This document shows positions 43,807 to 57,769 of a stretch of 64,000 nucleotides of DNA, in pieces. The notes beneath the pieces were generated by a model. It had not been told where the DNA came from, did not search any database, and worked only from the letters and a program-made list of their open reading frames with translations. Source of the DNA: Stutzerimonas azotifigens (GTDB lineage: Bacteria > Pseudomonadota > Gammaproteobacteria > Pseudomonadales > Pseudomonadaceae); assembly GCF_013522725.1 (NCBI RefSeq), contig NZ_JAAMRF010000012.1, forward strand, positions 120,471 to 184,470, read 5' to 3'. Position 1 is the stretch's first letter. Every line of letters begins with the position of its first letter. The position numbers and the translations under genes were made by a program.

Positions 43807-45598
43807 CTACAGCTTGAACCCGCCCATCTGCCGCGCCAGGTCGTCGGCCAGGCCGCTCAAGGTGCGGCACTCCTGACGACAATCATTCACCTCCCCCGCG
43901 GTAGCACGCGCCAGATCGGAAATGCCTTGTACGTTGCGGTTGATCTCCTCGGTCACCGCCGACTGTTCCTCGGTAGCGGCCGCCACCTGATGGTTCATGT
44001 CGCTGATGCGGTTCACCTGCTCGGTGATCGCCTCAAGTGAACGTCCCGTGCGCTGGCTGGAGGCAACCCCTGTCCCGGTAGCCGCCTGCCCCTTGTGCAT
44101 CGAAGCCACAGCGTTTTCCGCGCCCTGCTTAAGGCCGGCGATCATGCTCTGAATCTCGTCGGTGGACAGCTGCGTACGACGCGCCAATGTGCGTACTTCA
44201 TCCGCCACCACTGCAAAGCCGCGGCCCATTTCGCCGGCCCGCGCCGCTTCAATCGCTGCGTTCAGGGCGAGCAGATTAGTCTGTTCGGAGACGCCACGGA
44301 TCACTGCCAGCACTTGGTCGATGGAGGCCACTTGCCGGGCCAGCTCGCCCACCGCGCCCGAAGCCGTGCCGATATCGTCAGACATGCTTTCAATATGGGA
44401 AATGGAGCCGCGCACCACCTCTCGGGCCTGCAACGCCTCCTCCCGAGCGCCATGCGACGCAGAAGCCGCACTGCCGGCGTTGCGCGCAATCTCCTGCACC
44501 GTCAGCCCCATTTCATGAACTGCAGTGGCCACCATCTCAGTCATTTCCTGTTGGCGGTCGGCACGCGTGGCGGTGTTGTCCACCACCTTCGCCACTTGGC
44601 CAACCGTGGAGCGCAGCCGCTCGCTGGTATTCAGCACGTCCGCGATCATCTCGCGCTGGCTGAGCAAAAAGCGGTTGAAGCCACGGGCCAGATCCCCCAA
44701 CTCATCAGCACGGCTGTCATCCAGGCGATGGGTAAGGTCACCGCCGCCGCTGCCAATTGCCACCAAGGCACGGGTAACCTGCTGGATAGGCTTGACCAGG
44801 CTCTGCGCCAACCAAACCACCAATGCCAGACACACCAGCGCCACACCCGCACCGATCAGGCTGGTCAACCACAGCGCCTGGTGCGCTTGCGCATAGATTT
44901 GTGCTTCCGGCACCTCAGCGACTAACGTCCAATTCAAATCGCGCAATGGCAAGCTGATCGCCAGATAGGGCTCGCCCTCGCGCTCGAAAGCCGCCGATGA
45001 CAGCGCAGACTTGCCCAGTACGGCCCGTGCTGCCGGTGCGCCAATCTGCTCGGCGAGTTGGCGATCACCGTTCAAATCGGTTTGCGGATGGATCTGAATC
45101 AGGCCGTCGTTGCGCACCAGGTACACCTTGCCGCGCTCGCCGAAACTGAAGTTTTTGATCAGAGTTGAGAGCTCGTCCATGCGCAAACCGAGGCCGGCAA
45201 CGCCCAGCAACTGACCAGCTTTTTCCACGCGCAGATCGATAAACAGCGTGAGGGCGCCGGTATTGCCGTCGGTACCAATTTCGACGACACGGCGCTGCGC
45301 ACTGTCGAGGAAACGGTAATACCAGGCGTCTTGGGCGTTAGCGCGGCTCAGCGTGCGCTCCAGCCCCTTTTCACTGTAATGGCGACTGGTTGCCGAAGAA
45401 ATCACGAAAGCCGTGGCGGCCTTGTGCTGCTCCAACACTCCACTCAGGTAGCTGACAAAGCGTGGTAGATCGGCACCATTTTCGCTCTCCGCCAACCAGT
45501 CGCGCACCATTGTGTTGCTGGCAATATCGTCCGCTGCCGTCAGCGGTTGCATCAGAATTCGCTCGATTTTCGATAATTCCAAGCGTCCGCTTCTGGCC
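43807..45598 (-). pseudogene. methyl-accepting chemotaxis protein, 5' end lost
   Basis: About 590 residues of a dCache-type receptor remain. They begin abruptly at [14 protein letters not shown] in the periplasmic sensor, so the start, the first membrane helix and about 40 residues are missing. The rest is intact: second membrane helix [24 protein letters not shown] ([16 protein letters not shown]) and the signalling domain with the conserved [19 protein letters not shown] tip. The break lies at about 45585, at the edge of an intergenic repeat, and the IS1182-family element begins just beyond. The open frame continues into the IS but that part is not receptor sequence. It is probably not expressed as a working receptor. 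Confidence 0.85.
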
Positions 45599-47257
45599 CA
45601 GAGTGTGTAAAAACACTTTCGCATCTTGGGTGCCTCAGCCCAGTGTTCCTGGGCGAGGCGGTTTCCCAAGCAAATAGCCGCGATCAGCGCCAATAGCGCG
45701 TCAGAGCGTTTATGAAGCGCTTTGGCACCTCTTGGAGCAGCAAAAGCTGGGGCTTTTACGCCGTCATCGCCTTCAACAGGCCTTCGGTGCCGATGATTTT
45801 CATCACCCGTTTCAAGTTGTAGGCGAGCACATTCAAGCTCATCTCCGCACTCACCCCGTTCAGCTTTCGGGTCAGGAAGTGCGTTGCGCCCATCCATTGC
45901 TTGAGCGTACCGAAGGGATGCTCAACAGTCCGTTTTCGAACCCGCATCATCTCTGGTGCTTGGTTCAACCGGCGCTGCATTTCCTCCAGCACTGCTTCAT
46001 GCTCCCAGCGCCTTACTCGACGATTTGTGCTTGGTGTGCACTGGGTTTTCAGCGCACAACTCTGGCACTTAGAACTCCAGTAACAGTGCATATTCATGCC
46101 TTTCTCAACGCTGGAGAATCGCCAGATCAGTGCCTCTCCCGCCGGGCAGGTGTATTCGTTTTTCGTCGGGTCATACACGAAGGCATCTTTATTGAATCGG
46201 CCATCAGCCTTGGCGCTTGAAGTCATTGGCTTAGGCACGTAGGCCGTGATGTTTGCGTCGTGACAGGCAAGGATCTCTTCACCCTTGAAGTAGCCTCGGT
46301 CAGCCACCACGGACAGCGTTTCTGCGCCGATGGCTTCACGAGCCTGCTTCGCCATTGAACTGAGTTGGTCGCGGTCTGAACCGCTGTTGGTAACCTCGTG
46401 AGCAACGATCAGGTGGTGCTGCGTATCGACAGCCGTCTGCACGTTGTAGCCGACGATACCGCTGCCGCGCGTCATCATCGAACGGGCATCCGGGTCGGTC
46501 AGCGAAACCTGTTTATCAGGGGAATCGTTGAGCTGAGTTTCGATCCCTTGAAGCTCTTTCATATGCGCTTTTAGCTTGGCAATCTTATCTTCCAGGCTGG
46601 CAGTGTCTGGCGCGGAGGCGCTAGGAATCTGTCGATCAGCCGCATCGAGCACAGCCAAATAACGGCTGATGCTCGCCTCGATTTCTTCCATACGCCGCTT
46701 CAGTTTGGCGCTGGTGAAATTGCGGTCACGGTTGTTCACTGCCTTGAATTTGCTGCCGTCGATGGCAACCAAGTTTTCGCCAAACAACCCCAACTGCTGG
46801 CAGAGCAAAACGAACTGGCGGCAGACGCCGCGAATGGCCTTGCTGTTATCTTTTCGGAAGTTGGCGATGGTCTTGAAATCGGGCATCAATCGCCCGGTTA
46901 ACCACATGAGTTCGACGTTGCGCTGAGCTTCTCGCTCAAGACGCCGGCTCGATTGAATGCGGTTTAGATAGCCGTAGATATAGATCTTCAGCAGGATCGA
47001 AGGGTGGTAAGCCGGTCTTCCGGTTTCGGCTGGAATGACGCCATCAAAACCTAGCGTGGCTAGGTCGAGTTCATCGACGAAAACGTCAACCACCCGAACC
47101 GGATTGGTATCGCTGACGTAGTCGTCGAGGCTTTCGGGAAGTAAGGTGCTTTGACCTCGGTGTTCACCCTGGATAAACCGTTTCATGGGCGTCCCATACG
47201 CTGAGATTCTCGGAAATCATAGCAAGGGTTTACCGGTGCGTTTTTACACACTCTGGG
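45599..47257 (-). mobile_element. IS1182-family insertion sequence (about 1.66 kb)
   Basis: Terminal inverted repeats CAGAGTGTGTAAAAAC (left, from 45599) and its complement ending at 47257 bracket one transposase gene. GGCC flanks both sides (45595-45598 and 47258-47261). Because GGCC is palindromic it can be read as a 4-bp target duplication or as part of the repeat. The target GGCC lies in the centre of a GCTTCTGGCC-type intergenic repeat. The element seems complete. Confidence 0.88.
45756..47186 (-). CDS. IS1182-family transposase
   Basis: A 476-residue DDE transposase. N-terminal domain with [19 protein letters not shown]; catalytic acidic residues are expected in [15 protein letters not shown] (first D), [14 protein letters not shown] (second D) and the late [12 protein letters not shown] (E). 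A DDE-Tnp cysteine region ([16 protein letters not shown]) lies before the last motif. The family pattern is that of IS1182. The ATG is 72 bp inside the right end. No stop or frameshift, so it may still be active. Confidence 0.93.
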   Translation of the reverse strand: MKRFIQGEHRGQSTLLPESLDDYVSDTNPVRVVDVFVDELDLATLGFDGVIPAETGRPAYHPSILLKIYIYGYLNRIQSSRRLEREAQRNVELMWLTGRLMPDFKTIANFRKDNSKAIRGVCRQFVLLCQQLGLFGENLVAIDGSKFKAVNNRDRNFTSAKLKRRMEEIEASISRYLAVLDAADRQIPSASAPDTASLEDKIAKLKAHMKELQGIETQLNDSPDKQVSLTDPDARSMMTRGSGIVGYNVQTAVDTQHHLIVAHEVTNSGSDRDQLSSMAKQAREAIGAETLSVVADRGYFKGEEILACHDANITAYVPKPMTSSAKADGRFNKDAFVYDPTKNEYTCPAGEALIWRFSSVEKGMNMHCYWSSKCQSCALKTQCTPSTNRRVRRWEHEAVLEEMQRRLNQAPEMMRVRKRTVEHPFGTLKQWMGATHFLTRKLNGVSAEMSLNVLAYNLKRVMKIIGTEGLLKAMTA

Positions 47258-47972
47258 CCGGTTAGCGACGGCCTGACTTTGGCCGTCGCTAAACATGGTC
47301 ACACTTCGGTCTGTTCCGCCATTTCCAAGGCGTCATCGACCTCAATTCCCAGATATCGAACGGTGCTCTCCAGCTTCGTATGGCCGAGCAGCAGTTGAAC
47401 GGCCCGCAGGTTCTTCGTCCTGCGATAGATCAGTGATGCCTTCGTGCGTCTCATTGTGTGAGTGCCATACATGGCTGGGTCAAGGCCAATGGCTTTCACC
47501 CAGCCTTTGACGATACGGGCGTACTGACGAGTGGATAGATGGTCTGAGTTATGCAGTCGACTCGGGAACAGGTAGTCCTCGCCGCGGAGCTGTACTTGAT
47601 GTATCCAAGCCGCGAGCGCCGCCCGAGTTTGCTCAGTGATCTCGAACTGCACTGGCCGCTGTGTTTTCTGCTGCATCACTATTGCTCGTGATGACACCTG
47701 CTCACCATGGGCAACGTCCCGCACACGGAGCTTGGTTAAGTCGCAGGCTCGAAGCTTGCTGTCGATGGCCAGGTCGAAGAGAGCCAGATCCCGAGTTCTT
47801 TCTGCAATTTGAAGCCTTACTCGGATGGCCCAGATATCTCTCAGTCGGAGTGGGGTTTTCTGTCCGACCAGTTTTCCTTTGTTCCAGGGCTGGCGGCTGC
47901 AGGTAGCGATGATGTTCATAGCAAGTCCTCCACGTGTGGGAGGACAAGAATGGCTAGCCTGAACGGTGGTCG

Positions 47973-47982
<10 letters not shown>
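47258..47982. mobile_element. one-gene tyrosine recombinase cassette bounded by 13-bp inverted repeats
   Basis: GGCCGGTTAGCGA at 47258-47270 is repeated exactly in inverse orientation at 47970-47982, with the recombinase gene as the only content. The left repeat forms part of a 12-bp stem-loop (TTAGCGACGGCC at 47264 with GGCCGTCGCTAA at 47283). The left copy touches the IS1182 target site, so the IS landed at the cassette border. Whether this unit moves by itself is inference. Confidence 0.55.
47299..47919 (-). CDS. small tyrosine recombinase/site-specific integrase
   Basis: A 206-residue protein that is nearly all catalytic domain: LAIDSKLRACDLTKL (arginine I), KTQRPVQFEI (lysine region), THTMRRTKASLIYRR (HxxR type box) and LLGHTKLESTVRYLG (histidine and tyrosine). 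It lacks a full N-terminal core-binding domain. Such about 200-residue integrases are frequent as single genes in Pseudomonas. Flanked by 13-bp inverted repeats and followed by a hairpin. It stands directly downstream of the ptx operon's last gene, on the same strand. Confidence 0.9.
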   Translation of the reverse strand: MNIIATCSRQPWNKGKLVGQKTPLRLRDIWAIRVRLQIAERTRDLALFDLAIDSKLRACDLTKLRVRDVAHGEQVSSRAIVMQQKTQRPVQFEITEQTRAALAAWIHQVQLRGEDYLFPSRLHNSDHLSTRQYARIVKGWVKAIGLDPAMYGTHTMRRTKASLIYRRTKNLRAVQLLLGHTKLESTVRYLGIEVDDALEMAEQTEV

Positions 47983-52363
<4,381 letters not shown>

Positions 52364-52717
52364 TTGATCACCTTTCGCAATATTGCTGGCCGCACAATTG
52401 CGGTTCGCGATGCAAAGGGTAGAAATTCCTTGTTAACGCACTGCTTCTAAATGATGACATTTCGATGAATGCTTCGAATCTGCCGTAGCGGGGCGGCAAG
52501 CGAAGCCGTGGAAGAACGGGCGCAACGTAGCGTCTTTCTTCACGCGGGATACAGGAGGCTTTGATTGATACTGCTGCGGATTCGCTACAGTAACGTTGGG
52601 CCAGAACGTAATGCCATCCAAGCAAGAGAGCGCACACTAGCGGCCAGAAGCGGCCGATCATGCAGATACTTAGTGGACTTCCATTTAAGGCTTGAAGGTA
52701 CCTACGAAACCGGGGAT
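52364..52717. other. 354-bp ptx promoter region and intergenic repeat
   Basis: It contains the candidate Pho box at 52450-52471 on the minus strand, and near 52640 AGCGGCCAGAAGCGGCC, a member of the intergenic repeat family also at 45590 and 57570. A further stretch (52665-52700) resembles 57637-57680. No gene is visible. Confidence 0.55.
52450..52471 (-). promoter_or_regulatory. candidate Pho box (PhoB site) of the ptx operon
   Basis: On the minus strand CATTCATCGAA is followed by ATGTCATCATT: two direct repeats 11 bp apart whose 7-mers match CTGTCAT at five and six of seven positions. PhoB control of ptx in P. stutzeri WM88 is established knowledge; the assignment of this site is mine. Confidence 0.6.
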
Positions 52718-54076
52718 TCAGCTCTGTGCTGCAGCTGGTTCTAATTGCTGAACTGTAGCCTTGGGTGATTCCATCCGTAGGCTCTCTCGATACTGCTCTG
52801 CTGGAGCTTCGTGAGTGACCTCGACAGCAGCATCGTAGTTTTCTCGAATGACCGCCTCTATTTCAGCAATGTCGGCGCGGAAGAACTCCTTGCGCCCGTT
52901 AACCTTATTTAACCGACCGGCCGCAAAACGTTCATGAAGCTTTGCTTCCAATGCTGGGGCGTTATCCGAGAAAACCATCGCATGTACGTCAAACCAGAAT
53001 GGCACCGACGCATCACCTAACTCATCGACGCGATCCATTGGCTCCAGGCGGCGGGTCATACCGATCTTGTAAATTCCTTCCCCGAATGCTCCGACGTTGG
53101 AGATCACATAAACGTAGCCAGCTTTGGCGTTCTGTTCGCGATAGTCGATAAGCTTCTCTTCGCTTTCCAGCGCAGCGCGACCTGCTTCAATCTCTGCCAA
53201 CTTGGCCACAAGCGGCGCGCGTTCCTCCTCCGATTGTGCCTTTTCCAAGCGAGCCTGTAGCTCGCGCATTGCGGTCGCGAAGTGTTTGCGCTCCTTAGCG
53301 ATCTTCTCCCGAGCGGCGCGAATCTCCTGCTCTAGCTTCTGCTGTTCCCGCAGCTCTTCTCGGGCGCGCTTGGCATCTTCCTTTTCCTCTTGCTTCTTAA
53401 CCTGAAACTCATGGGCAAGGTGCAGTTCGTCAATCTTGAGGCTCAGGTACTTCCGCGATAGCTCAACGGACATCACTCTGCCGAGACGGTTGCAGGTTTC
53501 GAAGGACTTCAGAATGCGCTTTTCGCCCAGCTCTACGTTGTCGAATTTTACATTGTCGACGCAGTAGTCAGCTTCATTGTTGAATGATCGGAGCACCAAC
53601 TTGATCATGTCGTTGACCAGCTTCCGACCTTCTACCTTGCTCCCATTCACCTCCCAGTTAGTGTTTCCACTCGCTGCCGTTCCACTTTTGATTAAGGCTT
53701 TCTGCTGCTCGCGAACCCCGACCAGTCGGGCTTTGTACTCATGGCTGGAGTTCAACTTGAACTTGGGCTCGTAGAGCGCAAAGCTTTCAAGAAGCAGTGT
53801 CTCTTCCCAGACGAGGATCTCCCTCTGCAAGTCAGAGGAGCGTTGCGCGAGCGCAGCTGCATCTTGCTCAGCTCGCTGAACCTCCTGGTGCACGGCCGCC
53901 AGCTTTCTTTTCTCCTGAGCGATCAGATTTTTGACCTCTACGACTTCCATGGCGCCGATCTGCCTGGTGAGTGCCTGAAGTTGCTGATAGCGCGCCTGAA
54001 GGTCAGTCAGTTGCAGGTCAAGATCATCGGCCCGCCTCCGGTGCTCAGGTCCCTTCCAATAGTCACTAAGGGCCAT
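52718..54076 (-). CDS. DUF4041/T5orf172 (GIY-YIG-like) domain protein
   Basis: A 452-residue protein. Residues 1-90 and 215-305 are long charged coiled coils; between them is the DUF4041 region (FALYEPKFKLNSSHEYKARL). Residues about 313-400 form a T5orf172/MUG113 domain of GIY-YIG nuclease type: GYVYVISN, then IYKIGMTRR and, later, ERFAAGRLNKVNGRKEFF. In the same fold the GIY and YIG strands precede a catalytic arginine, which MTRR could supply. Such proteins occur in phage-derived and defence loci; the function is unknown. Separate promoter region upstream. Confidence 0.85.
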   Translation of the reverse strand: MALSDYWKGPEHRRRADDLDLQLTDLQARYQQLQALTRQIGAMEVVEVKNLIAQEKRKLAAVHQEVQRAEQDAAALAQRSSDLQREILVWEETLLLESFALYEPKFKLNSSHEYKARLVGVREQQKALIKSGTAASGNTNWEVNGSKVEGRKLVNDMIKLVLRSFNNEADYCVDNVKFDNVELGEKRILKSFETCNRLGRVMSVELSRKYLSLKIDELHLAHEFQVKKQEEKEDAKRAREELREQQKLEQEIRAAREKIAKERKHFATAMRELQARLEKAQSEEERAPLVAKLAEIEAGRAALESEEKLIDYREQNAKAGYVYVISNVGAFGEGIYKIGMTRRLEPMDRVDELGDASVPFWFDVHAMVFSDNAPALEAKLHERFAAGRLNKVNGRKEFFRADIAEIEAVIRENYDAAVEVTHEAPAEQYRESLRMESPKATVQQLEPAAAQS

Positions 54077-54253
54077 GTGGTTCCTTCCTCGTGTAGATCA
54101 AATTGTTGCTTGGCTCTGGACGCCAACCTGGGAGTCTTTATAGCCCAGCCGAACTGTATTGGCCGCTGAAGAAGCGACTATGTGCCTATTGCGGGTCGGG
54201 GTGATGATATTTGTGAACATGAATAGTCGCTGATGCCAGCCTCTGGACTTGAG

Positions 54254-56899
54254 TTATTTGGCCTTCCAATTGCACCGTGGGTATTCCGAGCAACCTATAA
54301 AATCTCCGTACTTTCCAGTCCGTTGCGTACGAAACCCTTTTCCGCAGGACGGACAGGCCTGGGACGAAACCGCCTGGCCATCCTTGTCGACAATGTTGAT
54401 ATGACCTTTGTTGGCCAGCTCAGTGACAAAGGCCGAGCGCCGGCCGGAGACCGTGAAGATGAACACGCCGCGGCGGGCCCTGGTGAGCGCCACGTAGAAC
54501 AGGCGCCTTTCCTCGGCAAAGGGGAAGTCTTCGGGTTCTGGCATGGCGCATTGAAGAACCGGATCATCTTCAATCTGGCTAGGGAAGCCCTTGCGGCCAC
54601 CCACGACATTGAGCATCAGCACGTAGTCGGCCTCTGTGCCCTTACTGCTGTGCACCGTTGTGAAGTAGAGGTCGATATCGGGGCCACAAATCTGTTTGAG
54701 GTCATTCATGTTATGCGGGCGGTCACTCCGGTACCGACCCAGCAGCATGATGGATGGTTTGCGCGGCTGGTCCCACACGGCACGTAGCTTCATCACGATC
54801 TTGGTTAGACGGTCCTTCACCAGTGAGCCGAGCTCGCGCTCATGCTTGGCGGCAAAACACTGGATAGCCTTGCCCTGCACCGATGATCTGGTTCGCACCT
54901 CTTTGGGGATCTGCTTGGGGTTTTCCTGCACAAACTCGCTGGAGACTTTGCAAATCTGATCCGGACAGCGAAAAGTCAGGGTCAGCTGAAGAATCGTCCC
55001 AGAGCCATAGAACACCAGGAAGTTACGCATAACGCTGATGTCGGCACCGGCGAAGCGGTTAATGCTTTGCGCGTCGTCACCAACAGCAGTGAGGAAGGTG
55101 TCGGGGCGAGCGGTGATGGCCTTCAGGATGCGTGCGCGGGCGGCCGAGGCGTCCTGGTACTCGTCCGCAATGACCAGCTTGTACGGTGACCGGTACCGGC
55201 CTGACTCGGCATGCTCGATGGCCAGGTTGATCATGTCGTCGAAGTCGACTGTACCGGTGGCCTTGAGCTCATCCTGCCAGCGCTGCAAAACCTTGGCGTA
55301 CAGATCGATGATGAGGGGGCCTCGAATAGGATCGAGCCTAGATGCCCGTTGGCTGAGTTCTTCAGGCGAGAGCTGGTTACCTTTGGCGTGCTGCATCAGG
55401 TTCCGAATGATCCGCGCCAGCACGTCAGTCTCAAGGGCGGGGCGTCCGGTAGGAATGCGGTTGGAGTCGGGTTTTAGTTTGAGCCCACGGCTTTCCAGGG
55501 CCTCTTTCAATGCTGGCAGCCCTTCGCCTGAGCGCAGGGTATGACTGGTGGTTTCGAACAGGGCGGTCTCGTGCTGCTGGTGAAGCGCACGCTTCCATAC
55601 GACGCCCTCTGCGTAGCCTTTGAACTCCTTCGGCGGCTCGCCCTGAGCATTTAGCGCAAAGTGCTCGTGGAACAGATCCACCTCTGGGTAGTAGAAGTCG
55701 GGATGGTACTGGCTGTGCTCGGCGTCAGCAGTCCTGTGCGGGTAGGGCGCTTCGTACTTGTAGTCCACCCCGTGAAAGAACAACCAATCCGCGATGAGCT
55801 GCTCCTCACGGCTTTTAACCAACTCGCCCCGGGAGGTCACCAGGTCCTTTTCGAGTTCCTCGGTGGTGCTGGTGCCGGGCATATTGCCGATCGGCTGCGA
55901 GAACACGGTACGCACCAGCATCAGGTTCGTCCGGAATACCGGGTCCGAGTTGCTGAGCTCCTCCATGATCGAAAGTACTTTTGCCACATCCTGGCCGCCC
56001 TCGAGCCAGGCTGCCGGCCGGGGTTTTGAGCCCGTAGCCTCACCAATCACCGAAAGGCCGAATCCATGGAAGGTCCGGCAAGCGATCTGGTCTGCATCGG
56101 GTAAGTTGGTCAGTCGCTTATCCAGGCGCTGCTGCAGCTCCTCTGCCGCGTCGGCGTTGAAGGCCAGCATCAGGATCTCGTTCGGCTTAACAATGCCCAT
56201 GGCGAGCGCATAGGCGACTTTGGCCACCATGGTGGCGGTCTTACCTGAACCTGCAGCTGCAATCAGAAGCACTTTCGAGTCGAAACAGATGACCGCTCGG
56301 CGTTGCTCCTCGGTCAGCGGGGTCGACTCCAGAGTGTCGAACAGCGGCATACCCTTGTGCTGCTCAAACAAGGACTCGTTGAGGCGCTTCAGAGCTACGC
56401 TAATTGCTTCAGCCGGCACGGGCGGTAGATCCGGCAGAATTTTCGGATACGCCGCAGCTGCAGCTCTTAGTGAAGGGTGTGTAGCGATAGCGTCAGCTGA
56501 TAGACCGCATGACAGGACCGGCGGCGGGCTGGCCTTGACCAGGTGATGCCCCAGCCAGGATGGATGCCAGGTGTTTGGCAGCTTTTTAAGGATCTGCGAA
56601 GCCCATGAGCTGTGCTGTGCCAGAGCCTGCTTGCCTGCTTCGGCGACCTGTTTATGGAGTAGACCCTCAAAGGCAGTGTGCCAGCGCTTGCCCTCGGTCT
56701 TGTCGATGCCATCTAGCTTGATGGTTTGTCCGTCGAGTGCCTTGATGCGGAGCCGGGCCCAGACTAGGCCGAGTTCAAGCTCGATAACCCCAATGTCGAT
56801 TAGGACCCACGAATAGCGCTGGTCGCCAAGGGTAAGTTCCAGTTCGCTGTCCGAAACGTAAGCGGTGAACCTAGGGGAAAACGTCAGGCTGGCGCCCAT
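54254..56899 (-). CDS. UvrD/Rep-type superfamily 1 helicase with C-terminal zinc finger
   Basis: An 881-residue protein (start ATG 56897-56899; GTG at 56920 is possible). Motifs in order: Walker A AAAGSGKTATMVAKVAYAL (about 215), motif II VIADEYQDASAARA (about 580), motif III VGDDAQSINRFAG, motif V TVHSSKGTEADYVL (about 755) and motif VI LFYVALTRARRGVF (about 810). It ends with a topoisomerase-type zinc finger (CPSCGKGF, GCSEYPRCNW). The N-terminal 200 residues resemble the HelD/helicase IV-type N-terminus. The gene lies 34 bp behind a nuclease-like gene on the same strand, suggesting a helicase-nuclease pair. Confidence 0.9.
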   Translation of the reverse strand: MGASLTFSPRFTAYVSDSELELTLGDQRYSWVLIDIGVIELELGLVWARLRIKALDGQTIKLDGIDKTEGKRWHTAFEGLLHKQVAEAGKQALAQHSSWASQILKKLPNTWHPSWLGHHLVKASPPPVLSCGLSADAIATHPSLRAAAAAYPKILPDLPPVPAEAISVALKRLNESLFEQHKGMPLFDTLESTPLTEEQRRAVICFDSKVLLIAAAGSGKTATMVAKVAYALAMGIVKPNEILMLAFNADAAEELQQRLDKRLTNLPDADQIACRTFHGFGLSVIGEATGSKPRPAAWLEGGQDVAKVLSIMEELSNSDPVFRTNLMLVRTVFSQPIGNMPGTSTTEELEKDLVTSRGELVKSREEQLIADWLFFHGVDYKYEAPYPHRTADAEHSQYHPDFYYPEVDLFHEHFALNAQGEPPKEFKGYAEGVVWKRALHQQHETALFETTSHTLRSGEGLPALKEALESRGLKLKPDSNRIPTGRPALETDVLARIIRNLMQHAKGNQLSPEELSQRASRLDPIRGPLIIDLYAKVLQRWQDELKATGTVDFDDMINLAIEHAESGRYRSPYKLVIADEYQDASAARARILKAITARPDTFLTAVGDDAQSINRFAGADISVMRNFLVFYGSGTILQLTLTFRCPDQICKVSSEFVQENPKQIPKEVRTRSSVQGKAIQCFAAKHERELGSLVKDRLTKIVMKLRAVWDQPRKPSIMLLGRYRSDRPHNMNDLKQICGPDIDLYFTTVHSSKGTEADYVLMLNVVGGRKGFPSQIEDDPVLQCAMPEPEDFPFAEERRLFYVALTRARRGVFIFTVSGRRSAFVTELANKGHINIVDKDGQAVSSQACPSCGKGFRTQRTGKYGDFIGCSEYPRCNWKAK

Positions 56900-56933
56900 G
56901 AAACTGTTTTTGAGTATCACGCCGAAAGTCCGG

Positions 56934-57443
56934 TTAGAGCGGTGCCGGTGCTGCACCGAATAGGGCGGTGTAGATGCCTTCCAGGCTGTCAAAAGCGGTG
57001 AATTCCCCGCGGTTGAGTTCGCGAATGTTTGGACGCTCTGCTTTCTTCCCGGTGTGCTCGGCTTTGGTGTGTTTGGCTACCTTGGTGCCCGCGAGGGAGG
57101 GCAGGGGTTGGCCAGGCTCACCACCGAAGTATAGGTAAGGCCCCAGGGCTAGGGTTTCCTCCTCAAAGTAGATCCACACGACGCAGCCAGAAGGCTTTTC
57201 GGCCAAGCGTAAGTTGACCTTTTGCTTAGGGGTGCTGGAGCCCTGAAAGGAGGCTTTGAGCTGCACGTGCCGGGTGTGGCCATGAGCCTCAAGGATGATG
57301 TCGTAGCCAGCATTGTCGACCTCAGGCTTGGCCACCTCCAGGTCGCAACGATCGAGACACCACGAGCGCTTGAGCAGCTCACTAACAAACAGGTGCTCTA
57401 ACAGTTTTTCGCGATAGGACGAATGTACGGTGTGTTTGCTCAT
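56934..57443 (-). CDS. PD-(D/E)XK nuclease-like protein (DUF4365-like)
   Basis: A 169-residue protein. VDNAGYDIILEAHGHTRHVQ followed by LKASFQG gives the D-x(n)-QxK pattern of the restriction-endonuclease fold, near residues 43-65, as in DUF4365-type proteins; an N-terminal helix (REKLLEHLFVSELLKRSW) would carry the first acidic residue. It precedes the UvrD-like helicase on the same strand with a 34-bp gap. The label is by motif; DUF4365 membership is a suggestion. Confidence 0.65.
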   Translation of the reverse strand: MSKHTVHSSYREKLLEHLFVSELLKRSWCLDRCDLEVAKPEVDNAGYDIILEAHGHTRHVQLKASFQGSSTPKQKVNLRLAEKPSGCVVWIYFEEETLALGPYLYFGGEPGQPLPSLAGTKVAKHTKAEHTGKKAERPNIRELNRGEFTAFDSLEGIYTALFGAAPAPL

Positions 57444-57769
57444 GAAAACTCGCTAGGTCCTTTTAGCCGCACTGTAGCGTATGGTCACTATGCAGTTGAT
57501 GAATCGCCCCTATTTCTATAGAGGCCTTCAAGCTTTAAATAGGGCCTGATAATCCTGCGTAACTGTCCGCTTCTGGCCGGAAGCGGACGCCGATGCCTGG
57601 CAGCTTCCGGCCAAAAGCGGACTGATCCGTACCAAGCTAAGTGGTACTCACTATAAGGCTTTGAGGTCTCTAGTGAGGCAGGCCCTATTCATTTCAAAAA
57701 CGCCTGAGCAAAATGGCTATATGCCAATTTCTCCTTCGCTTTAGATTGACCTCATGAGGTAGCGGAAAG
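57444..57769. repeat. 326-bp intergenic region with palindromic repeat
   Basis: TCCGCTTCTGGCCGGAAGCGGA (57568-57589) is a 22-bp palindrome with a mismatched centre; TTCCGGCCAAAAGCGGAC follows at 57604. It belongs to the GCTTCTGGCC family seen at 45590, 52640 and 61590. From about 57637 the sequence resembles 52665-52700. No gene is apparent. Confidence 0.6.

Noticed and set aside
45599..45897. Continuation of the chemotaxis receptor frame upstream of 45598
   Set aside because: This part is IS1182 terminal sequence and transposase antisense; receptor homology stops at about 45585.
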